Origin: Micromonospora okii
Lineage (GTDB): Bacteria > Actinomycetota > Actinomycetes > Mycobacteriales > Micromonosporaceae
Direction of reading: 5' to 3'
NCBI RefSeq assembly: GCF_020884795.1
Contig: NZ_BBZF01000030.1
Span: forward strand, 1-46,812
DNA: 46,812 bases
Shown here: piece by piece, positions 42,818 through 46,812 of the stretch
Layout: the number at the start of each line of letters is the position of its first letter
Numbering within the stretch: the first letter of the stretch is position 1
Translations under genes and position numbers: made by a program
Notes under the pieces: generated by a model
Databases searched by the model: none
Seen by the model: only the letters and a program-made list of their open reading frames with translations
Told to the model about the DNA's origin: nothing

Positions 42818-42904
42818 AAGCGCCGATAAGGCCACGGACCAGGCGGCCGTCGTGCTAAGAAGTGATGAATCGTCATTTATGTCCTATTTTCGAGCGGAGC
42901 GGGT
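42818..42904 (+). promoter_or_regulatory. AT-rich leader before the DUF4012 gene
   Basis: An 87-base gap whose middle (about 42855-42888) is strongly AT-rich in this 70+% GC genome; a promoter is likely, but I cannot fix -35/-10 boxes. GGAG lies a few bases before the GTG at 42905. Confidence 0.35.
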
Positions 42905-44689
42905 GTGAGCGACAGCGAGAAGCCCCGACGCCGAGGCCGCAGGTCCCGACGGCGCACCCGGGTCCGCGCGCGACGGGCCCTGCTCGCCGGCCTGCTCGTC
43001 GCCTCCCTGGTCGTGCTCGGCGGCGGCTGGGTCGGCTTCCGCGGCTGGCAGGCGCGCACGCACCTGGTCAACGCCGCCGGGCTGGCCCGGGAACTCGGCG
43101 CCGAGGTGGTGGCCGCCGACGTCGAGCGGGCCCAGCGCACCCTCGCCGCGCTCCAGGAGCAGGCCGCGGCGGCCCGCGACGCCACCGCCGACCCGGGCTG
43201 GTGGCTCGGGCAGCGCGCCCCGTACGCCGGGGACGACCTCGCCGCCGTACGCGAGATCGCGGTGGCGATCGACGACCTCGCCCGGGGGGCGTTCCCCACC
43301 CTGCTGCGCACCGACCTGTCGACCCTGCTGCCCGGCAAGGAGCGGCTGGACGTCAAACGGCTGCGCGCCGTCGCCGCCGAACTCGCCGAGACCGACCGGG
43401 TCGTCCAGCGCACCCGCGCCCGCCTCGACGGCGTCCCCACCGTCGACCTGGTCGGCGAGGTGCGCGAGGCCGTGGTCGACCTGCGCGCCGAGATCGACCG
43501 GCTGGCCACCCTGACCCGGGCCGCCGACCAGACCGCCCGCCTGCTGCCCGCCCTGCTCGGCGCCGAGGGGCCGCGCCGCTACCTGATGGTGTCGCAGAAC
43601 CCGGCGGAACTGCGCGCCACCGGCGGCATGTTCGGCGCGTACGCCACGATCGAGGCGGAGGACGGCCGGCTCCGGATGGGCGCGCAGGGCACCAGCGCCC
43701 AACTCGGGCTGTTCGACCCGCCGCTGGAACTCAGGCCCGAGGTGCGCCGCCTCTACACCGACCTGCCGGGCGTCTGGCCGGCCGACGTCAACCTCACACC
43801 GCACTTCCCGACCGCCGCCGCCCTGTTCCGCGAGATGTACCGGCGGCGCACGGGCAGCACGGTCGACGGCGTGCTCGCGGTCGACCCGGTGGTGCTGTCG
43901 TACCTGCTCAAGGCCACCGGGCCGGTGCCGGTGCCGGGTCACCCCACGCTGGTCGGCGACACGGTGGTGCGGACCCTGCTCTCCGACACCTACCAGCGGA
44001 TGGAGCCACAGGAGCAGGACGAGTTCTTCGCGGCCTCGGCGGCGACGGTCTTCGGCACCTTCTTCACCCGCGACGTCGACCCGAGGGCGTTCCTGTCGGC
44101 CCTCGACCGCGCGATCGGGGAGGGGCGCATCCTGTTCTGGAGCGCCCGCTCCGCCGAGCAGCGGGTCGTCGAGGGCAACCGGCTCGCCGGCTCGCTGCCC
44201 GAGCAGGAGGCCGTGCCCACCGTCGGCGTCTTCCTCAACGACGGCAGCGGCGCGAAGCTCGGCTACTACCTGCGCCCGGCGGCGGCGCTGACCGTCGGCG
44301 AGTGCCGCCCCGACGCGCGTCGGCACCTGCGGCTGCGGTTCGCGCTCCACTCCACCGCGCCCGAGCGCGGGCTGTCCCCGTCGGTGCTGGGCCTCGGTCT
44401 CTCCGGCGACCCGTACACCGCCCGCACCCTCGTCTCGGTGCACAGCCCGGCCGGCGGCGCGGTGCTCGGCACCCGACTCGACGGGCGCACGGTGCCCGTC
44501 GGCAGCGGCCTCGAACGCCGCCGGCAGGTCGCCGTCGCCACCGTCGAGGTCCCGCCCGGCGCCACCCGGACCCTCGACGTGGACGTGCTGACCGGCCGGA
44601 CCGGCAGCGGGGACGTCGACCTGTGGCTCACCCCGACCGCCACCCCCTGGACCACCCACATCAATTCCGCACCACACTGCAACCAGTAG
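42905..44689 (+). CDS. DUF4012 membrane-anchored surface protein
   Basis: A 594-residue protein. A basic N-terminus (RRRGRRSRRRTRVRARR) precedes one membrane helix (ALLAGLLVASLVVLGGGWV, about residues 25-45), with the rest outside the cell. A coiled helical part covers about 60-220, then the DUF4012 core: YLMVSQNPAELRATGGMFGAYATI, LTPHFPTAAALFREMYRRRTG and VLAVDPVVLSYLLKATGPV. The C-terminal domain is beta-rich. DUF4012 proteins often accompany polysaccharide or surface-protein gene sets; no enzymatic function is known to me. Starts at GTG 42905 after GGAG. The next gene begins 13 bases after its stop. Confidence 0.9.
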   Translation: MSDSEKPRRRGRRSRRRTRVRARRALLAGLLVASLVVLGGGWVGFRGWQARTHLVNAAGLARELGAEVVAADVERAQRTLAALQEQAAAARDATADPGWWLGQRAPYAGDDLAAVREIAVAIDDLARGAFPTLLRTDLSTLLPGKERLDVKRLRAVAAELAETDRVVQRTRARLDGVPTVDLVGEVREAVVDLRAEIDRLATLTRAADQTARLLPALLGAEGPRRYLMVSQNPAELRATGGMFGAYATIEAEDGRLRMGAQGTSAQLGLFDPPLELRPEVRRLYTDLPGVWPADVNLTPHFPTAAALFREMYRRRTGSTVDGVLAVDPVVLSYLLKATGPVPVPGHPTLVGDTVVRTLLSDTYQRMEPQEQDEFFAASAATVFGTFFTRDVDPRAFLSALDRAIGEGRILFWSARSAEQRVVEGNRLAGSLPEQEAVPTVGVFLNDGSGAKLGYYLRPAAALTVGECRPDARRHLRLRFALHSTAPERGLSPSVLGLGLSGDPYTARTLVSVHSPAGGAVLGTRLDGRTVPVGSGLERRRQVAVATVEVPPGATRTLDVDVLTGRTGSGDVDLWLTPTATPWTTHINSAPHCNQ

Positions 44690-44702
44690 GAGGGAACCCA
44701 TC

Positions 44703-45362
44703 ATGCGGCTATCCCGCATCTTCATGGCGCTCACGGTCGGCCTCGCCGTCGTGGCCGCGCCGACCGCGGCGGGGGCGGCGCAGCCGCAGCCGCAGCCGAC
44801 ACCGACCGGCTCGCAGCAGCCGCCCTACGTCCCGCAGCCGCCGGTGCTGACGGTGAACCCGTCGACGCTCGTCGTCGGGGAGACGGCCACCCTCACCGGC
44901 GCCGGGTTCGGGCCGAACGAGACCGTCGACCACACCGTCACCGTCACGCCGTTGACGGCCGGTCTGCCGGGCCAGGCCCGCCGCAGCGACGGCGGCACCG
45001 TCGAGATGACGACCGTGGCGTACCGGGCGGCTGCCCCGTCGCGCTTCACCGCGGTGACCGACCACGAGGGGCGGCACACCGTGACCCACCGGCCCGACAC
45101 CCCCGGGCGTTACCTGTACACGGCGGTGGGCCGGACCAGCGGCCGCAGCGCGTCGGCCACGCTGACCGTGCTCGCGGCGTCCCAGCCGACGCAGAAGCCG
45201 ACGCACAGGCCCAGGCCGCCGCACGGGCTGCCCGTGACCGGCGACGACCTGGGCACGCCGCTGGCCGTCGGCGGCGGCCTGCTCGGCGTCGGTGTGGTGC
45301 TGACGCTCGCCGGCCTGGCCTGGCGTCGGCGCGGCAGCTTCGGCTTCCGGTCGCCGCGCTGA
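44703..45362 (+). CDS. LPVTG-anchored surface protein
   Basis: A 219-residue secreted protein. ATG 44703 has AGGAGGG eight bases upstream. Signal peptide to about AGAA, a short Gln/Pro-rich stretch, then an Ig-like beta domain (PPVLTVNPSTLVVGETATLTG, residues about 46-155), a Pro-rich wall-spanning part, and a sortase-type end: LPVTG at residues 176-180, hydrophobic helix GGLLGVGVVLTLAGLAW, and RRRG tail. It should be covalently attached to the wall by a class E/other sortase not in this window. Tightly linked to the DUF4012 gene, so the two probably act together at the surface. Confidence 0.88.
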   Translation: MRLSRIFMALTVGLAVVAAPTAAGAAQPQPQPTPTGSQQPPYVPQPPVLTVNPSTLVVGETATLTGAGFGPNETVDHTVTVTPLTAGLPGQARRSDGGTVEMTTVAYRAAAPSRFTAVTDHEGRHTVTHRPDTPGRYLYTAVGRTSGRSASATLTVLAASQPTQKPTHRPRPPHGLPVTGDDLGTPLAVGGGLLGVGVVLTLAGLAWRRRGSFGFRSPR

Positions 45363-45399
45363 CCCTGCGCCGGCCGGGCAGTGCCCGTGCCGTTGGGTT

Positions 45400-45437
45400 G
45401 GCGGTGCCCCGCCGGAGGACTCCGGCGGGGCACCGCC
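45400..45437. terminator. Bidirectional terminator hairpin
   Basis: Perfect 17-bp stem (45400-45416 with 45421-45437), four-base loop, between the convergent surface protein and MFS genes. Confidence 0.78.
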
Positions 45438-45454
45438 GCCGTCCGCGCAGGGGG

Positions 45455-46812
45455 TCAGCGGGCGTCGCGGCGGCCCAGGTGGACGTCGACCAGGGCGGCG
45501 ACCAGGGCGAGCGCGATGATGCCCGTGGCCAGCAGCAGCGAGTGCCGGAACGCCGTCGACCAGTCGCCGCCGCTGCCCGCCAGCGACGAGAAGAAGACGG
45601 ACCCGACAGCCGCGATGCCGGCGGCGGAGCCGATGCGCTGCCCGGTCTGGAGCATTCCCGCGCCGCTGCCCGCCGCCGGCACCGGCACCTGCGACAGGGT
45701 GAGGGTCTGGTTGGGCGCGATGACCAGGCCACTGCCCAGGCCGGCGGCCAGCAGGGGCGCGGCCGTCAGCAGCGGCACCGAGCCGTGCGGGTCGCCGCGC
45801 AGCACGAGCACCACCGCGCCGAGGCCGAGCACCACGACGAGCAGACCCAGGGCGACCAGCGGACGGCCGTACCGGTTGACGATCCGGCCGCCGAGCGCGG
45901 ACGCGGCGGCCGACCCGAGGGCGAAGGGCGTGATGGCCAGGCCGGCGACCAGCGCGCTGTAGCCGAGGCCGTTCTGCAGGTACAGGGTGAAGATGAAGAA
46001 GATGGCGGTGAAGCCGCCGAAGTAGACCAGCGCGATCAGCGAGCCCAGGGTGTACGAGCGGAACCGGAACAGCCTCATGTCGAACAGGGGCGAGCGGCGT
46101 CGGGCGTACCGGTGCTCCCAGAGCCCGAAGGCCGCGAGCACGACCAGCCCGGCCGGGATCAGGGCCCACTTCCACGGGCTGTGCCACTGCTCCCGCTGCA
46201 CCAGCGGCAGCAGCAGCAGGAGGACGCCGACGCCTAGCAGCAGCACCCCGACCGGGTCGAGGCGGTGCCGCTCCGCAGCCCCCGCCGCCCGCGACGGCAG
46301 CAGCCGCCAGCCGAGGACCACCGCGGCGACGCCCACCGGGATGTTGACGAAGAAGACCCACCGCCAGCCGTGCTCCTCGCCGCCGGCCTGGATCAGCAGC
46401 CCGCCGAGCAGCGGCCCGATCGCGGTGGAGATGCCGATGGTCGCGCCGAGCAGCCCGAACGGCCGGCCGCGCTCCGCCGGCCGGAACAACTGCTGGATCA
46501 GGCCGGTGACCTGAGGGTTGACGATCCCGGCGGCGGCGCCCTGGGCCAGCCGCGCCGCGACCAGCCACTCCGGCGAGCGGGCCAGCCCGGCCAGGGCGCT
46601 GGTCACGGTGAACAGGGCGATGCCGAGGACGAAGGCGTTGCGCCGCCCCCGGGCGTCGCCGAACCGGCCGGCGGGCACGAGCACCAGGCCGAAGGTGAGC
46701 GCGTACCCGGACAGCACCCACTGCAGGTCGCTCGGGCTCGCCCCGAGCGCGCGGTCCATCGACGGCACGGCCACGTTGACGATGCTCACGTCCAGCAGCG
46801 TCATGAAGGCGG
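45455..46812 (-). CDS. DHA2-type MFS drug efflux transporter, N-terminus cut by window edge
   Basis: About 450 residues visible, fewer than the whole because the frame runs off the right edge: codons before the ATG at 46804 read Ala-Phe, giving AFMTLLDVSIVNVAVP, which is an internal helix-1 motif of this family, so the true start is outside. Other family marks: LQWVLSGYALTFGLVLVPAGRFGDARGRR (motif A loop), RLAQGAAAGIVNPQ, GPLLGGLLI and about 14 membrane helices in all. It exports drugs or metabolites using the proton gradient; substrate unknown. Confidence 0.92.
   Translation of the reverse strand, partial: AFMTLLDVSIVNVAVPSMDRALGASPSDLQWVLSGYALTFGLVLVPAGRFGDARGRRNAFVLGIALFTVTSALAGLARSPEWLVAARLAQGAAAGIVNPQVTGLIQQLFRPAERGRPFGLLGATIGISTAIGPLLGGLLIQAGGEEHGWRWVFFVNIPVGVAAVVLGWRLLPSRAAGAAERHRLDPVGVLLLGVGVLLLLLPLVQREQWHSPWKWALIPAGLVVLAAFGLWEHRYARRRSPLFDMRLFRFRSYTLGSLIALVYFGGFTAIFFIFTLYLQNGLGYSALVAGLAITPFALGSAAASALGGRIVNRYGRPLVALGLLVVVLGLGAVVLVLRGDPHGSVPLLTAAPLLAAGLGSGLVIAPNQTLTLSQVPVPAAGSGAGMLQTGQRIGSAAGIAAVGSVFFSSLAGSGGDWSTAFRHSLLLATGIIALALVAALVDVHLGRRDAR

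Noticed and set aside
42862..44850. Long plus-strand frame starting at ATG 42862
   Set aside because: Overlaps the DUF4012 gene in another frame; Arg/Pro/Gly shadow composition.

Overview
The window is high-GC DNA (about 70% or more by eye) with many GTG starts, leaderless genes and U-less hairpin terminators, so it is from an actinomycete. Two copies of a GGGGCCCC/GTTAAC intergenic element, a complete egtABCD set and the general gene style point to Micromonosporaceae, most likely Micromonospora or a close relative. That assignment is inference; there is no rRNA gene in the window to settle it.

Left part (1-13.6 kb): a secreted RHS/YD-repeat polymorphic toxin of about 3,300 residues dominates. 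It has a signal peptide, a LamG-like domain placed within the RHS part, a YD-repeat shell, an RHS core motif, a HINT self-cleaving domain and a small C-terminal toxin tip. A small overlapping-RBS gene follows and is probably the immunity gene. The tip and this gene have clearly lower GC than the shell. A secreted three-module plus beta-propeller protein comes next.

Middle part (13.6-33.1 kb): mostly housekeeping, regulatory and transport genes. In order: a DUF5715/M15-like protein, a MerR regulator with effector domain, a PfkB sugar kinase, a LysR regulator divergent from an ABM-like/DoxX-like pair, an ArsB/SLC13-type permease, a C45-type lipoprotein hydrolase and a secreted orphan. After these come a histidine kinase/response regulator pair followed by an ABC ATPase/permease pair (likely an efflux or envelope-stress module), a nucleotide-sugar dehydrogenase, a membrane Ser/Thr kinase, and an ECF-type sigma factor with a one-pass membrane protein behind it. 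Convergent genes are separated by strong perfect hairpins.

Right part (33.2-46.8 kb): egtA-egtB-egtC-egtD for ergothioneine synthesis (no egtE here); a yybP-ykoY-type manganese riboswitch in front of a Gdt1/UPF0016 cation exporter; two small membrane genes; then a cell-surface polysaccharide group. That group has a BY-type tyrosine autokinase preceded by a short overlapping uORF, a convergent low-molecular-weight tyrosine phosphatase overlapping it by 20 bp, a GT4 glycosyltransferase, a DUF4012 protein and an LPVTG-anchored surface protein. A DHA2-type MFS transporter runs off the right edge.

The points most worth following are the toxin/immunity cassette, the repeat element that has become the C-terminus of the ABC permease, the riboswitch, the uORF/kinase/phosphatase arrangement and the DUF5715 protein with a zinc-triad-like motif.
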